Shown: in pieces, positions 24,427-32,342 of the stretch
Numbering within the stretch: the stretch's first letter is position 1
Layout of the letters: every line of letters starts with the position of its first letter
Origin: a bacterium 210917-DFI.7.65
Lineage (GTDB): Bacteria; Bacillota; Clostridia; Oscillospirales; Oscillospiraceae
DNA: 64,000 nucleotides
Reading direction: 5' to 3'
NCBI GenBank assembly: GCA_020555865.1
Contig: JAJCJJ010000003.1
Span: forward strand, 186,001 to 250,000
Program-made: the position numbers and the translations under genes
The notes under the pieces: model-generated
Database searches by the model: none
What the model was told of the DNA's origin: nothing
Seen by the model: only the letters and a program-made list of their open reading frames with translations

Positions 24427-25938
24427 TTACAGGTAATTCAGCGGATTCACAGAAGTGCCGTATTTACGGATCTCGAAGTGGCAGTGGTTGCCGGTGGAAT
24501 TTCCGGTGGAACCCATCTTGGCGATCTGCTGCCCTTTATAAACCTTGGTGCCCACGCTGACCAGGAGTTTGCTGTTGTGGCCGTAGTAAGTCTGATAGCC
24601 GTTTCCGTGGTCGATGATGACGAGATAGCCGTAGCCGCCCATCCAGCCGGCATAGGTCACGGTGCCGCCGTCGGCGGCTTTGATGGCCTGCCCGCGGGAA
24701 CCGGCGATGTCGATGCCCTTGTGGTTGGTGGAGCCGATGCCGCCGGGGGACCGGCGCCCGCCGAAGGTGGAAGTCAGCCGTCCGCTGGTGGGCCAGGAGA
24801 AAGAACCGGAAGCCATGGTCTTGGGCCGCTCTTTGGTGCCCACGGCCACCACCCGGGTCACCGGCTCGGTAACGGTGACGGAGGAGAGCACATCGCGGCC
24901 GGTTTCCGTGCCGTCTAGGCGGGTGACATTGGCGGTGACATTGGCCACGCCGTCCACGCCTGCGGTGAGCACACGGCTTTCGCCCTGATACATGGAACTG
25001 TCGTCCACCCATTCGGTTTCATAGGGCACGGCGGACTGATATTCCACGCGCTCCACACTTTTCACACTCAAAAGCGGCACGGCGGCGCTGACGGTCAGTT
25101 CCTGATCGAGCCAGATCTTGTCGATGTCAAAGCCGGGATTCAGCGCCAGCAGTTCGCTGGAGGACATATCGTAACGGGCTGCGATCTCGGACCAGGTGTC
25201 GCCGGCCTGCACGGTGTAGATCACTTCCTCCTGGGATGTGGCGTCCAGCGCGTCCTCCACCGGAGCAAAACTGCGCTGCTCATCGGCGCTGATGATTTCG
25301 CGGCTGATGGAAATGGGGGAAGTGAATTCCACGGAAATGGTGTTTTCCGTGCGGTATTCGCTGAGTTTGGCCTTCAGCGCGTTTTCCAGCGCGCTTTCGC
25401 TGCCGCTGGCCACGGCCTGGCCGTTGACTTCCAGCACATAAGTGTAATTGACGATATTGTTGGCGTCACAAATTTTGTCCACCAGAGCCTCTTCGCTGAT
25501 CAGCGCGTCGTTGGCGACGATCACGGGGTGTGTGGAAAGCGCTTCGTTTTCAAAATTGTAATCGTAGCCCAGGGCTTCGCTGGCGCTGGTGCGGACGAAA
25601 GCGCTGGCTTGCTGGAATACGTCCGGATTGGCCACAGCCCCCACATAAGTGCCGTTGACGCTTACGCCGGTGGCGAGCTGATGGTTCTGGGCGAAACTGA
25701 CGCCGCCGAACACAGCCAGCGCCACCGCCAGATACAGGGCGGGGTGGGGACGGTATTCCTTGAGAAAGCGGCCCAGGGCGGCGGCGCGCTCTTTGCCGTA
25801 ATAGCGCCACAGGCCGGGGATAAAGCTGGGGGCCGAGGTGATGGCGCTGCGCGCAAACAGCGCGGATTTTACAATCAGATTGTCAGACTCGGGTACTGCG
25901 CCGCTGGAAAGCGCGGCGGTTTCCACCTGTTCTGCCAT
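24427..25938 (-). CDS. LysM-G5-M23 membrane-anchored cell-wall endopeptidase
   Basis: 503 residues. One membrane segment near residues 68-86 (ALYLAVALAVFGGVSF), an extracellular region, a LysM at about 238-285 (YTVQAGDTWSEIAARYDMSS), a G5-like beta domain at about 290-365, and a C-terminal M23 (LytM) peptidase from about 395 with zinc-site motifs NHKGIDIAG (H and D) and GNHCHFEI (HxH). The active-site residues are intact. Family members cut peptidoglycan peptides or activate amidases; LysM and G5 parts bind glycan. In Clostridia such proteins act in growth or sporulation. Start ATG 25938 with a GGAG about 12 bases away; its promoter lies at 26045-26073. Confidence 0.9.
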   Translation of the reverse strand: MAEQVETAALSSGAVPESDNLIVKSALFARSAITSAPSFIPGLWRYYGKERAAALGRFLKEYRPHPALYLAVALAVFGGVSFAQNHQLATGVSVNGTYVGAVANPDVFQQASAFVRTSASEALGYDYNFENEALSTHPVIVANDALISEEALVDKICDANNIVNYTYVLEVNGQAVASGSESALENALKAKLSEYRTENTISVEFTSPISISREIISADEQRSFAPVEDALDATSQEEVIYTVQAGDTWSEIAARYDMSSSELLALNPGFDIDKIWLDQELTVSAAVPLLSVKSVERVEYQSAVPYETEWVDDSSMYQGESRVLTAGVDGVANVTANVTRLDGTETGRDVLSSVTVTEPVTRVVAVGTKERPKTMASGSFSWPTSGRLTSTFGGRRSPGGIGSTNHKGIDIAGSRGQAIKAADGGTVTYAGWMGGYGYLVIIDHGNGYQTYYGHNSKLLVSVGTKVYKGQQIAKMGSTGNSTGNHCHFEIRKYGTSVNPLNYL

Positions 25939-26044
25939 AGATGAAATTCAACTCCAATCCTGTCCCGTCCGGCAGGCCGGACAAGGATACAGCCGCGCTT
26001 TAGCGCGGCAGACACGAAATAGTTACAAATCAGTTACAAAGGCA

Positions 26045-26073
26045 AGTTTACACGCTTTTTGCCGATTCGTCAA
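26045..26073 (-). promoter_or_regulatory. promoter of the M23 gene
   Basis: On the - strand: TTGACG, 17-base spacer, TAAACT, with about 105 bases of leader. Confidence 0.72.
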
Positions 26074-26200
26074 GTTTTTGTTCTGTAAATTTTCAAAACA
26101 AAAAATTTTTTTGTACTATTTCCGAATATTTATGGCGTTTTTTCTGCAAAAATGGGGGATATGATTTGTTTTTCTTTTGTTACGGTTTTGTATTTTTTCC

Positions 26201-26480
26201 GCTCTTGGAAGAGGGGAGAACGTTTGCGCCCCACATTTCTTTTTCTCTTGCGAGAGAAAAAGAAACGTGCCGATCTCCGCGCCAAGTGCCTCGCTTCGCT
26301 CGGTTGCGCTCCGAAACGCGCCTACGGGCGCAGGCCCGGCACAAAGAAAAAGAGCGCTGGGAGCGGCTTTCGTGAGGAAAGCTGCTCCTTTTTCGTTCGT
26401 GTCTATGTCTTGATAGCAGTACCTTAGTGCTATGCGGACTGGTTTTACCGCTTGCGCCGCTGCCGCTGACGGGGTGGGAG
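26201..26480 (+). repeat. intergenic repeat, left copy (inverted relative to 27860-28139)
   Basis: About 280 bases starting CTCTTGGAAGAGGGG. The first ~190 bases match the reverse complement of the right copy with only a few differences; the inner ~90 bases are more diverged. It contains nested palindromes: CTTTTTCTCTTGCGAGAG AAAAAG around 26250, a GCGCCTACGGGCGC hairpin around 26320, and a GCTTTCG...GAAAGC stem near 26370. No gene is present; the open frames across it have no start signals. It looks like a MITE- or REP-like dispersed element. Confidence 0.85.
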
Positions 26481-26510
26481 AATTGCTTTTTTACGTTGAA
26501 AAAGCGGCTT

Positions 26511-26678
26511 TCATTCCGAAAGCCGCTTGATATATTGCTCTAAAATGTATTCGATCTCTTTTGCCGCAGATCGCTTGTTCTTTTCAGCTTCTGCTTTGAT
26601 TTGTTCCAGTAGTTCTGTATCGATACGCATTGTGAAACGCGTTTGATCCTCTCTGGTAAATGGGTCGTTCTTTTTCAT
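26511..26678 (-). CDS. Arc-type ribbon-helix-helix protein
   Basis: 55 residues, start ATG 26678 after GAGGGG. RFTMRIDTELLEQIKAEAEKNKR is a classic Arc/MetJ-type beta strand and first helix, followed by SAAKEIEYILEQYIKRL as the second helix. Such proteins bind DNA as dimers through the paired strands and often control plasmid, phage or toxin-antitoxin genes. It is the outermost gene of the nest on the left, facing the repeat. No partner toxin is visible beside it. Confidence 0.8.
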   Translation of the reverse strand: MKKNDPFTREDQTRFTMRIDTELLEQIKAEAEKNKRSAAKEIEYILEQYIKRLSE

Positions 26679-26770
26679 TGGACAGCCCCTCTTATGAATT
26701 CCAATTCGACTTCACGTTTCTGGTTAGATGCAATGAATCATTCTACATGGCTGCTGGAAAAGGTGAGCGC

Positions 26771-26905
26771 ATGGAGTGTGAGCAGACTATAATTCGCCTG
26801 TCCGCCGGACTGAAAGAGCAGATCCAGCGGGAAGCGGACAGGTGGGAAATAAGCTTTAATGCATTGGTGGTTATTCTTTTCCAGAACTCTCCGGAGGTTG
26901 AATAG
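26771..26905 (+). CDS. very small ribbon-helix-helix protein
   Basis: 44 residues from ATG 26771, preceded by AAGGTGAGC. TIIRLSAGLKEQIQREADRWEISFNALVVILFQ is a strand plus two helices, the complete RHH core with almost no tail. A longer version from ATG 26747 is possible but lacks a ribosome site. Its 3' end overlaps the convergent gene 26871-27059 by 35 bases, so the two transcripts would be partly antisense. Confidence 0.65.
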   Translation: MECEQTIIRLSAGLKEQIQREADRWEISFNALVVILFQNSPEVE

Positions 26906-27059
26906 GCCCATGCTGATTTTCATAGTCGGCAATGTATTTGGATAGAGCATGCTCTATCTGCATATTCACTGACCGACGCTCAACGAACGCCAAATACCGG
27001 ATCTTTTCATAAATATCTTCTGGTAAACGCAACATTGTGGGACGCTTTTCAGTCGCCAT
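26871..27059 (-). CDS. ribbon-helix-helix protein
   Basis: 62 residues, ATG 27059, with AGGAGG 10 bases upstream. PTMLRLPEDIYEKIRYLAFVER is the RHH strand and helix 1, RSVNMQIEHALSKYI helix 2, then a short acidic/proline tail. It is divergent from the gene at 27193, and the two share a 135-base control region with palindromic sites. Family members usually repress their own promoter. No catalytic residue is present, so a purely regulatory role is likely. Confidence 0.78.
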   Translation of the reverse strand: MATEKRPTMLRLPEDIYEKIRYLAFVERRSVNMQIEHALSKYIADYENQHGPIQPPESSGKE

Positions 27060-27091
27060 AATAAAATTCCTCCTGATTTCAGAGTGATTTC

Positions 27092-27120
27092 ATTATGCGT
27101 TGATTGAAAAGGAAAATCAA
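27092..27120 (-). promoter_or_regulatory. promoter of the RHH gene ending at 26871
   Basis: On the - strand: TTGATT (27120-27115), 17-base spacer, CATAAT (27097-27092). It is back to back with the + strand promoter at 27130. Confidence 0.65.
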
Positions 27121-27129
27121 GATTTCATA

Positions 27130-27158
27130 TTGACATCACTGAAATCATATGATATCAT
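27130..27158 (+). promoter_or_regulatory. promoter of the gene at 27193
   Basis: TTGACA, 17-base spacer, TATCAT. Its elements overlap the palindromic sequences described for 27136-27181. Confidence 0.75.
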
Positions 27159-27181
27159 CGGAATGGTTTCAGTGATATCAC
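27136..27181. promoter_or_regulatory. palindromic operator region between divergent RHH-nest genes
   Basis: ATCACTGAAAT (27135-27145) and its near reverse complement GTTTCAGTGAT (27166-27176) flank CATATGATATCAT, and the palindrome AGTGATATCACT covers 27171-27182. Related half-sites (GTGATTTCA) recur at 27084. Repeated TGAT-type half-sites around a divergent promoter pair are what RHH repressors usually bind. Which protein binds is inferred only. Confidence 0.6.
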
Positions 27182-27192
27182 TTTGGGGGGAC

Positions 27193-27402
27193 ATGGAACA
27201 TATTATGACGGGCGGAACGCCTGCGGACTTGCATAATATACTTTCCGTGCAGGCAAAAAACGATTTGATTTTTCACATTTTTTGGGACTGGACAGAGCGA
27301 CAGAATCGGGAAATGGATGAGAATGATCCTGAAACCGACTTTATACACAGGGAACACAAAAGCAAATTAGGAGTTTATCATTATTTTGAAGAAGAACAGT
27401 AA
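27193..27402 (+). CDS. small uncharacterised protein within the RHH nest
   Basis: 69 residues from ATG 27193; GGGGGG stands just 2 bases before it, so ATG 27205 is an alternative. Longer versions (ATG 27163 or TTG 27100) would start at or before the promoter. The sequence is Asp/Glu/His-rich (DLHNILSVQAKNDLIFHIFWDW, NREMDENDPETDFIHREHK) and has no RHH core or other motif that I recognise. As the one non-RHH gene among five RHH genes, behind a controlled promoter, it is a candidate partner or effector, but nothing direct shows this. Confidence 0.55.
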   Translation: MEHIMTGGTPADLHNILSVQAKNDLIFHIFWDWTERQNREMDENDPETDFIHREHKSKLGVYHYFEEEQ

Positions 27403-27475
27403 AGACACCATATTAACGCCAAATGAAATAAGTCGCACAATATCTTAAAGGTGGTGTCAAAAAGGGGAGTTATTT

Positions 27476-27664
27476 ATGAAAAAGCCATCCCAAAAAGTGG
27501 TATCGGTATTGTTGCCTATCGAGTTGTATGAAGAGATTGAGAAACTGGCCGAGTATACGCAGCGAAGTAAATCCGCCTATATCCGCCAAGTCCTCCGCAT
27601 ATACCTGCGGTATTATGCCGAGCATGCGGAGGAGGCGGAACGCGATCCTTTGATCGTCAAATGA
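27476..27664 (+). CDS. CopG-type ribbon-helix-helix protein
   Basis: 62 residues from ATG 27476, behind AGGGGAGT. KVVSVLLPIELYEEIEKLAEYTQRSKSAYIRQVLRIYL has the strand, the turn and the 'RSKSAYIRQVL' second helix typical of CopG/plasmid-copy-control-type proteins. An acidic tail follows. It is probably cotranscribed with the gene 22 bases downstream. The tyrosine-rich C-terminus (YLRYYAEHAEEAE) could be a dimer or partner surface. Confidence 0.8.
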   Translation: MKKPSQKVVSVLLPIELYEEIEKLAEYTQRSKSAYIRQVLRIYLRYYAEHAEEAERDPLIVK

Positions 27665-27685
27665 GCAATGAAAAGGTGATGCCGG

Positions 27686-27871
27686 ATGGCTACAAGCAAG
27701 CGGGTGTTCACATTGCGTCTATCGGAGGACGTGCTGGATAAAATCGGGAAACTGGCAACGAAGGAACACCGGTCTGTTACAAATTATATTGAGTTCGTGC
27801 TGCTGCAGTATTTGGAAACAAATGCTTCCAGTTCCGAACAGCAGAAAACGAACCCTTCCCGCACTCGTTAG
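27686..27871 (+). CDS. ribbon-helix-helix protein, paralogue of the one at 60959
   Basis: 61 residues from ATG 27686, with AAAGGTGATG upstream. KRVFTLRLSEDVLDKIGKLA / HRSVTNYIEFVLLQYLE is an RHH core that matches the protein at 60959-61138 nearly residue for residue over 40 positions. The stop codon TAG lies at the inner edge of the right inverted repeat, so the repeat provides the last few codons. This suggests the repeat joined the gene end during rearrangement. Confidence 0.8.
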   Translation: MATSKRVFTLRLSEDVLDKIGKLATKEHRSVTNYIEFVLLQYLETNASSSEQQKTNPSRTR

Positions 27872-28139
27872 CGTCAGCGGCGCAAGTGGTAAAACCAGTC
27901 CGCATAGCACCAAGGCACCCGTTTTCAGGACGTAGAGCACAAACGAAAAAGGAGCAGCTTTCGTCACAAAAGCCGCTCCCAGCGCTCTTTTTCTTTGTGC
28001 CGGGCCTGCGCCCGCAGGCGCGTTTCGGAGCGCAACCGAGCGAAGCGAGGCACTTGGCGCGGAGATCGGCACGTTTCTTTTTCTCTCGCAAGAGAAAAAG
28101 AAATGTGGGGCGCAAACGTTCCCCCCTCTTCCAAGAGGA
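27860..28139 (-). repeat. intergenic repeat, right copy (inverted relative to 26201-26480)
   Basis: Reverse complement of the left copy. The outer ~190 bases are nearly identical to it; the inner part is more diverged. The outer edge (CCCTCTTCCAAGAG) abuts the recR stop codon region. The hairpins may serve as a terminator for recR on the - strand. No direct target duplication is visible outside the two copies. Confidence 0.85.
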
Positions 28140-28149
28140 GCAAAACCCC

Positions 28150-28749
28150 TCAGATCTCCCGGCGCCCCTCCAGGGCGCGCATCAGCGTAGCGTCGTCGGC
28201 AAACTCCAGGTGCCCGCCCACGGGGATGCCGTAGGCCAGGCGGGTGACCTTCACGCCGAAGGGCCGCAGCAGCCGGGCAATGTACATGGCTGTGGCTTCG
28301 CCTTCGGTGTCGGGGTTTGTGGCCATGATCACTTCTTTGATTTCCCCCTGTCCCACCCGGTCGAGCAGGGATTTAATCTGCAGATCGTCCGGTCCGATGT
28401 GGTTCATGGGGGAAATAACGCCGTGAAGCACATGATAGCGGCCGTTGAATTCCCGCGCGCGCTCAATGGCGATCACGTCCCGGGGATCGGCCACTACGCA
28501 CACGATACTGGCGTCCCGTTTCTGGGAGGCGCAGATGGAGCACACGCCGCCGGCGGTCAGGTTCTGACAGATGGGGCAGCAGGTGACGTTCTGCTTGGCG
28601 TCCAGGATCGCCTGGGCGAATTCCTGGGCTTCGCTCTGGCTCAGGCCCAGCACATAAAAGGCCAGGCGCTGGGCGCTTTTGCCGCCGATGCCGGGAAGCT
28701 TGGCGAACTGCTCCACCAGTTTTTCTAAAGGTGCGGGAAAATATTCCAT
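28150..28749 (-). CDS. recR: recombination mediator RecR
   Basis: 199 residues, the standard length. A helix-hairpin-helix (KLPGIGGKSAQRLAFYVL), a four-Cys zinc finger (CCPICQNLTAGGVCSIC) and a Toprim domain (IVCVVADPRDVIAIE...DTEGEATAMYIARLL) stand in the RecR order. With RecO and RecF it loads RecA at single-stranded gaps. The start ATG 28749 follows GGAGAG. In many Firmicutes recR follows dnaX and ybaB; here it follows rpe instead, so the usual partner genes are elsewhere. Confidence 0.95.
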   Translation of the reverse strand: MEYFPAPLEKLVEQFAKLPGIGGKSAQRLAFYVLGLSQSEAQEFAQAILDAKQNVTCCPICQNLTAGGVCSICASQKRDASIVCVVADPRDVIAIERAREFNGRYHVLHGVISPMNHIGPDDLQIKSLLDRVGQGEIKEVIMATNPDTEGEATAMYIARLLRPFGVKVTRLAYGIPVGGHLEFADDATLMRALEGRREI

Positions 28750-28783
28750 GGGATGTCGTCTCTCCTTTGGCCTTTGCCCTTGT

Positions 28784-29434
28784 TCAGGCGCCGCGCAGCG
28801 CTTCGATGCGCGCGGCGATATTTTCGGCTCCGTAGACCGCGCTGCCGGCCACCAGCACGTTGGCGCCGGCTTCGATGGCCGCCGGGGCGGTATCCGGGTC
28901 GATGCCGCCGTCCACTTCCAGTTCGCATTGCGGATTCATGGTGTCGATCAGGCCCCGAACAGCGCCCAGTTTTTTCATCTGGTCGGCCATGAATTTCTGG
29001 CCGCCGAAGCCCGGCTCCACCGTCATAACGAGGATCATTTCCACCTGGTTGATAAAGGGCAGCACCGCGGTGGCGGAGGTGCCGGGCTTGAGCACCACGC
29101 CGGCGCGCTTCCCCTTGACATGGATGCGGGAAAGGGCTTCCAGGATGTTTTCGCGGCTGTCCGCTTCCACGTGGCAGGTGACGATATCGGCGCCCGCGTC
29201 GCAGAACTGCTCCACATAGCGCACGGGACGGTCGATCATCAGGTGCACGTCCAAAGGCAGGCCGGTGACGGGGCGGATGGATTTCACCACCGGGATGCCG
29301 ATGGAGATGTTCGGCACGAACAGGCCGTCCATCACGTCCACATGGACGTAATCTGCTGTGGCGATGCGCTCGATGTCGCGCTGCAGGTTGGCAAAATCCG
29401 CCGAGAGAATCGACGGTGCGATTTTAATGCTCAT
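28784..29434 (-). CDS. rpe: ribulose-phosphate 3-epimerase
   Basis: 216 residues. TIM-barrel motifs are complete: APSILSADFANL, HVDVMDGLFVPNISIG (metal-binding H and D), LDVHLMIDRP, MTVEPGFGGQKFM, and ELEVDGGIDPDTAP (catalytic Asp), then VAGSAVYG. It interconverts ribulose 5-phosphate and xylulose 5-phosphate in the pentose phosphate pathway. The start ATG 29434 follows a GGAGCGC site. It lies 55 bases after ilvA and 34 before recR, all on the - strand, so the three may be one transcript. Confidence 0.95.
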   Translation of the reverse strand: MSIKIAPSILSADFANLQRDIERIATADYVHVDVMDGLFVPNISIGIPVVKSIRPVTGLPLDVHLMIDRPVRYVEQFCDAGADIVTCHVEADSRENILEALSRIHVKGKRAGVVLKPGTSATAVLPFINQVEMILVMTVEPGFGGQKFMADQMKKLGAVRGLIDTMNPQCELEVDGGIDPDTAPAAIEAGANVLVAGSAVYGAENIAARIEALRGA

Positions 29435-29489
29435 ACTTTTCTGCGCTCCTTTTTTGTTTGTGATGCGGGGAGGAGGGGGAAACGGCGGC

Positions 29490-30710
29490 TCACCCGTAAA
29501 TTGCTGTGGAATCCACCAGCTGAGCGTCGTATCCCTCGCTCTGCAGGGCCTTGAGGATGGCGGCCTTGTGCTCGTGGCCGAAGGCCTCCAGCGTCACCCG
29601 CAGTTCCACTTTGCTCAGGCGGTTGATGCTGACGAACTGGTTGTGCTCAAGTTTGATGATGTTGCCTTTCTGGTGGGCCACAATATCCGCCACATGCAGC
29701 AGCTCGCCGGGGCGGTCGGGCAGCATGACGGAGAAGGTGAACACACGGCCCCGGTTGATCAGGCCGTACTGCACCAGGCTGGCCATGGTGATCACGTCCA
29801 TGTTGCCGCCGGAGAGGATGGAGACTACGTTTTTGCCCTTGCAGTCCAGATGCTTCAGGGCGGCCACGGTCAGCAGCCCCGCGTTTTCCACCACCATTTT
29901 GTGGTTCTCCATGATATCCAGGAAGGCGTCCACCAGCTCGTCGTCCTCAATGGCCAGAAATTCGTCCACGTTACTCTGGACGTAGGGGAACACCAGATCG
30001 CCCGGCGTGCGCACGGCCACGCCGTCGGCAATGGTGACGGCCGAGGGCAGCGTGACCACATGGCCTGCTTCCACGGAAGCTTTCATGGATGCCGCGCCGG
30101 TAGGCTCCACGCCGATCACCTTCACATTGGGGTTGAGGAGCTTGGCCAGGGTGGAGACGCCGGCGGCCAGTCCGCCGCCGCCGATGGGGACCAGGATCAC
30201 ATCCACATCCGGCAGGGATTGGAAAATTTCGTAGGCGATGGTGCCCTGGCCGCAGGCCACGTCCAGATCGTTGAAGGGCGGGATATAAGTGAGTCCCTGC
30301 TCCTGCGCCAGCTGCATGGCATAGTCCGCGGCGTCGTCGAACACGCCGCCGTGGAGGATCACCTCCGCGCCGTACTGCTTGGTGCGGTTCACCTTCATCA
30401 GCGGCGTGGTGGTGGGCATTACCACGGTGGCTTTCACGCCGGCCACCTTGGCGGCATAGGCCACGCCCTGGGCGTGGTTGCCGGCGGAGGCGGTGATGAG
30501 TCCCCGCGCTTTCTGCTCCTCGCTCAGCAGGCTGGTTTTATAGTACGCGCCGCGGATTTTGTACGCGCCGGTGACCTGCAGGTTTTCGGGCTTCAGATAG
30601 ACTTCGTTGCCGCACAGGTCGGAAAAATAGGGACTGTGAACAAGTTCGGTATCGGAGATCACGCCCCGCAGCACGCCGCGGGCCTCCTTGAACTGGTCGA
30701 GTGTAAGCAT
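29490..30710 (-). CDS. ilvA: threonine ammonia-lyase (threonine deaminase)
   Basis: 406 residues from ATG 30710, which has AGAGGG at the right distance; ATG 30728 lacks a site. Type II PLP fold: YLKPENLQVTGAYKIRGA with the PLP lysine in KIRGA, SAGNHAQGVA, and the glycine loop PIGGGGLAAG. The C-terminal ACT-like domain (FSVMLPDRPGELLHVADIVAHQKGNIIKLEH) is short, one ACT copy, as in the Clostridia 'catabolic/biosynthetic intermediate' threonine ammonia-lyases. It turns threonine into 2-oxobutanoate and ammonia, feeding isoleucine synthesis or fermentation. No ilv operon is adjacent, so the catabolic role is possible. Confidence 0.93.
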   Translation of the reverse strand: MLTLDQFKEARGVLRGVISDTELVHSPYFSDLCGNEVYLKPENLQVTGAYKIRGAYYKTSLLSEEQKARGLITASAGNHAQGVAYAAKVAGVKATVVMPTTTPLMKVNRTKQYGAEVILHGGVFDDAADYAMQLAQEQGLTYIPPFNDLDVACGQGTIAYEIFQSLPDVDVILVPIGGGGLAAGVSTLAKLLNPNVKVIGVEPTGAASMKASVEAGHVVTLPSAVTIADGVAVRTPGDLVFPYVQSNVDEFLAIEDDELVDAFLDIMENHKMVVENAGLLTVAALKHLDCKGKNVVSILSGGNMDVITMASLVQYGLINRGRVFTFSVMLPDRPGELLHVADIVAHQKGNIIKLEHNQFVSINRLSKVELRVTLEAFGHEHKAAILKALQSEGYDAQLVDSTAIYG

Positions 30711-30773
30711 GGTTAGGACCCTCTTCATATCGCAGAAATTCCGGCTGGGCCGGTGATGTGTCTAATGTTTAAT

Positions 30774-30801
30774 ATGATAGCAAACTGCAGGCAAATGTCA
30801 A
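30774..30801 (-). promoter_or_regulatory. ilvA promoter
   Basis: On the - strand: TTGACA, 16-base spacer, TATCAT, about 60 bases before the start codon. Confidence 0.78.
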
Positions 30802-30905
30802 TGACCGCGCCGCACAAGCTGCATCATTTTAGCGACAAAAAAGAAACAAAGCGGCGACAAACTTTAAGTTCTCCTTAAGACTTGCGCAAGAATCCCTTGG
30901 AAGCA

Positions 30906-30934
30906 TTGCAAAGACGCTCCGGCGCGCCTATGAT
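30906..30934 (+). promoter_or_regulatory. promoter of the glycosyltransferase gene
   Basis: TTGCAA, 17-base spacer, TATGAT, 26 bases before the start at 30961. Confidence 0.68.
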
Positions 30935-30960
30935 GTGCTTACCGAAAGGATGTGAGCGCG

Positions 30961-32304
30961 ATGCTGGACCTGATCCATGCGTTTAATCTGCTGCTGAGCG
31001 TTGCCGTTACGGCGGCGTTTGCCTATCAGGGAGCCTTTATGCTGGTGGGCTTTCTCAACCGCCGCCGGGCGGAACAATACGACGCACCGCCGGCGCGGGA
31101 GCTGCGGCGCTATGCTGCCCTGATTGCTGCGCGCAACGAAGAAGCGGTGATTGCAGAACTGATCGAGAGCCTGCGCGCGCAGGATTATCCGGCGGACAAA
31201 CTGGATATTTTTGTGGTGGCGGACAACTGCACCGACGCCACTGCCGCTGTGGCCCGCCAGGCGGGTGCGCAGGTGTTTGAGCGGTTTGACACGGCCCGCG
31301 TGGGTAAGGGCTACGCCCTGGATTTCCTGTTCTGCCGCCTGCGGGAGGCGGGGCTGGAGCAGGATTACGCAGGCTACTTCGTCTTTGACGCGGACAATCT
31401 GGTGGACCGCGCTTTTGTGCGGCGTATGAACGATACTGCCTGCAGCGGCGATTTCGCCGCCGTCACCTGCTACCGCAACTCCAAAAACTACGGCGCCAAC
31501 TGGATCAGCGCCGGCTATTCCCTGTGGTTTCTGCGGGAGGCGCGGTTCCTGAATTTCCCACGGATGCTTCTGGGTACCAGCTGCACGGTGTCTGGCACCG
31601 GATTTCTCATCTCGGCTGATGTTATCCGTGAAAACGGCGGCTGGCCGTTCCATCTGCTTACCGAGGATCTGCAGTTCTCCGCCGACTGCGCCGCAGACGG
31701 GAAGCGCATCGGCTATTGCGACAAGGCGGTGCTTTATGATGAACAGCCCACCACGTTCCGCCAGAGCTGGGATCAGCGCCTGCGCTGGACCAAGGGCTTT
31801 TACCAGGTGGCCTGGCGTTATGCGCCCAACCTGATCCGCGGCGTTGGCCGCGGGGGCAGGAAAGGCCTTTCCTGCTACGATGTATTGATGATCGTGGCGC
31901 CGGGCGCGCTGCTGACCGTTTCTCTGCTGCTGGTGAATCTGCTTGCGGCGGTGGTCTGTCTCACCCAGCCCGGCGAGCTGGCCGGCGCAGTGCTGCGGGC
32001 GGAACTGCTGTTCCTGGCGACGAATCTGGCGACTGGCTACTGCGGCTTCTCTGCGCTGGGCCTGATCACCGTGCTGTGCGAATGGAACCGCATCCGGGCC
32101 ACGCGGGCGCAGAAACTGGGGTATGTGTTTACCTTCCCGCTGTTCATGATGACGTACATCCCTCTGGCTGTGGCAGCGCTGCGGCGCAAAGTGGAATGGA
32201 AGCCCATTGCGCACCACAGCGCGCGGCGCGGCGCTGCGCCGGTTTGTGCGCCGCGCCGGTCTTTGGGGGCTCTGGCAGTGGGGAAAATTGTGAAAAATTT
32301 TTGA
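30961..32304 (+). CDS. membrane glycosyltransferase, family 2 (processive type)
   Basis: 447 residues. I prefer ATG 30961 (AAAGGA 10 bases upstream) to GTG 30952. One N-terminal membrane helix, then a GT-A fold: AALIAARNEEAVI, VVADNCTDATA, the DxD-type D143-A-D145 in VFDADNLV, LTEDLQFS (TED), and Q272-R-L-R-W276 (QxxRW) in the processive-synthase position. Three to four C-terminal membrane helices follow. This is the layout of cellulose/hyaluronan/poly-GlcNAc-type synthases. Substrate unknown; no partner genes such as pgaB or bcsB adjoin. The last 40 residues are Ala/Arg-rich and of low complexity. Confidence 0.86.
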   Translation: MLDLIHAFNLLLSVAVTAAFAYQGAFMLVGFLNRRRAEQYDAPPARELRRYAALIAARNEEAVIAELIESLRAQDYPADKLDIFVVADNCTDATAAVARQAGAQVFERFDTARVGKGYALDFLFCRLREAGLEQDYAGYFVFDADNLVDRAFVRRMNDTACSGDFAAVTCYRNSKNYGANWISAGYSLWFLREARFLNFPRMLLGTSCTVSGTGFLISADVIRENGGWPFHLLTEDLQFSADCAADGKRIGYCDKAVLYDEQPTTFRQSWDQRLRWTKGFYQVAWRYAPNLIRGVGRGGRKGLSCYDVLMIVAPGALLTVSLLLVNLLAAVVCLTQPGELAGAVLRAELLFLATNLATGYCGFSALGLITVLCEWNRIRATRAQKLGYVFTFPLFMMTYIPLAVAALRRKVEWKPIAHHSARRGAAPVCAPRRSLGALAVGKIVKNF

Positions 32305-32342
32305 ACCTTTGGCAAATTGGATACCCTTTTTCCTTTTGATAT

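Noticed and set aside
26152..26427. Several 69-91-codon frames over the left repeat
   Set aside because: All three frames are open over the hairpin-rich repeat, which happens in such elements. No start signal, and similar frames appear in the inverted copy.
27100..27402. 100-codon version of the 27193 gene from a TTG at 27100
   Set aside because: It would start upstream of the -35/-10 boxes at 27130-27158 and has no ribosome site; the shorter form is more likely.
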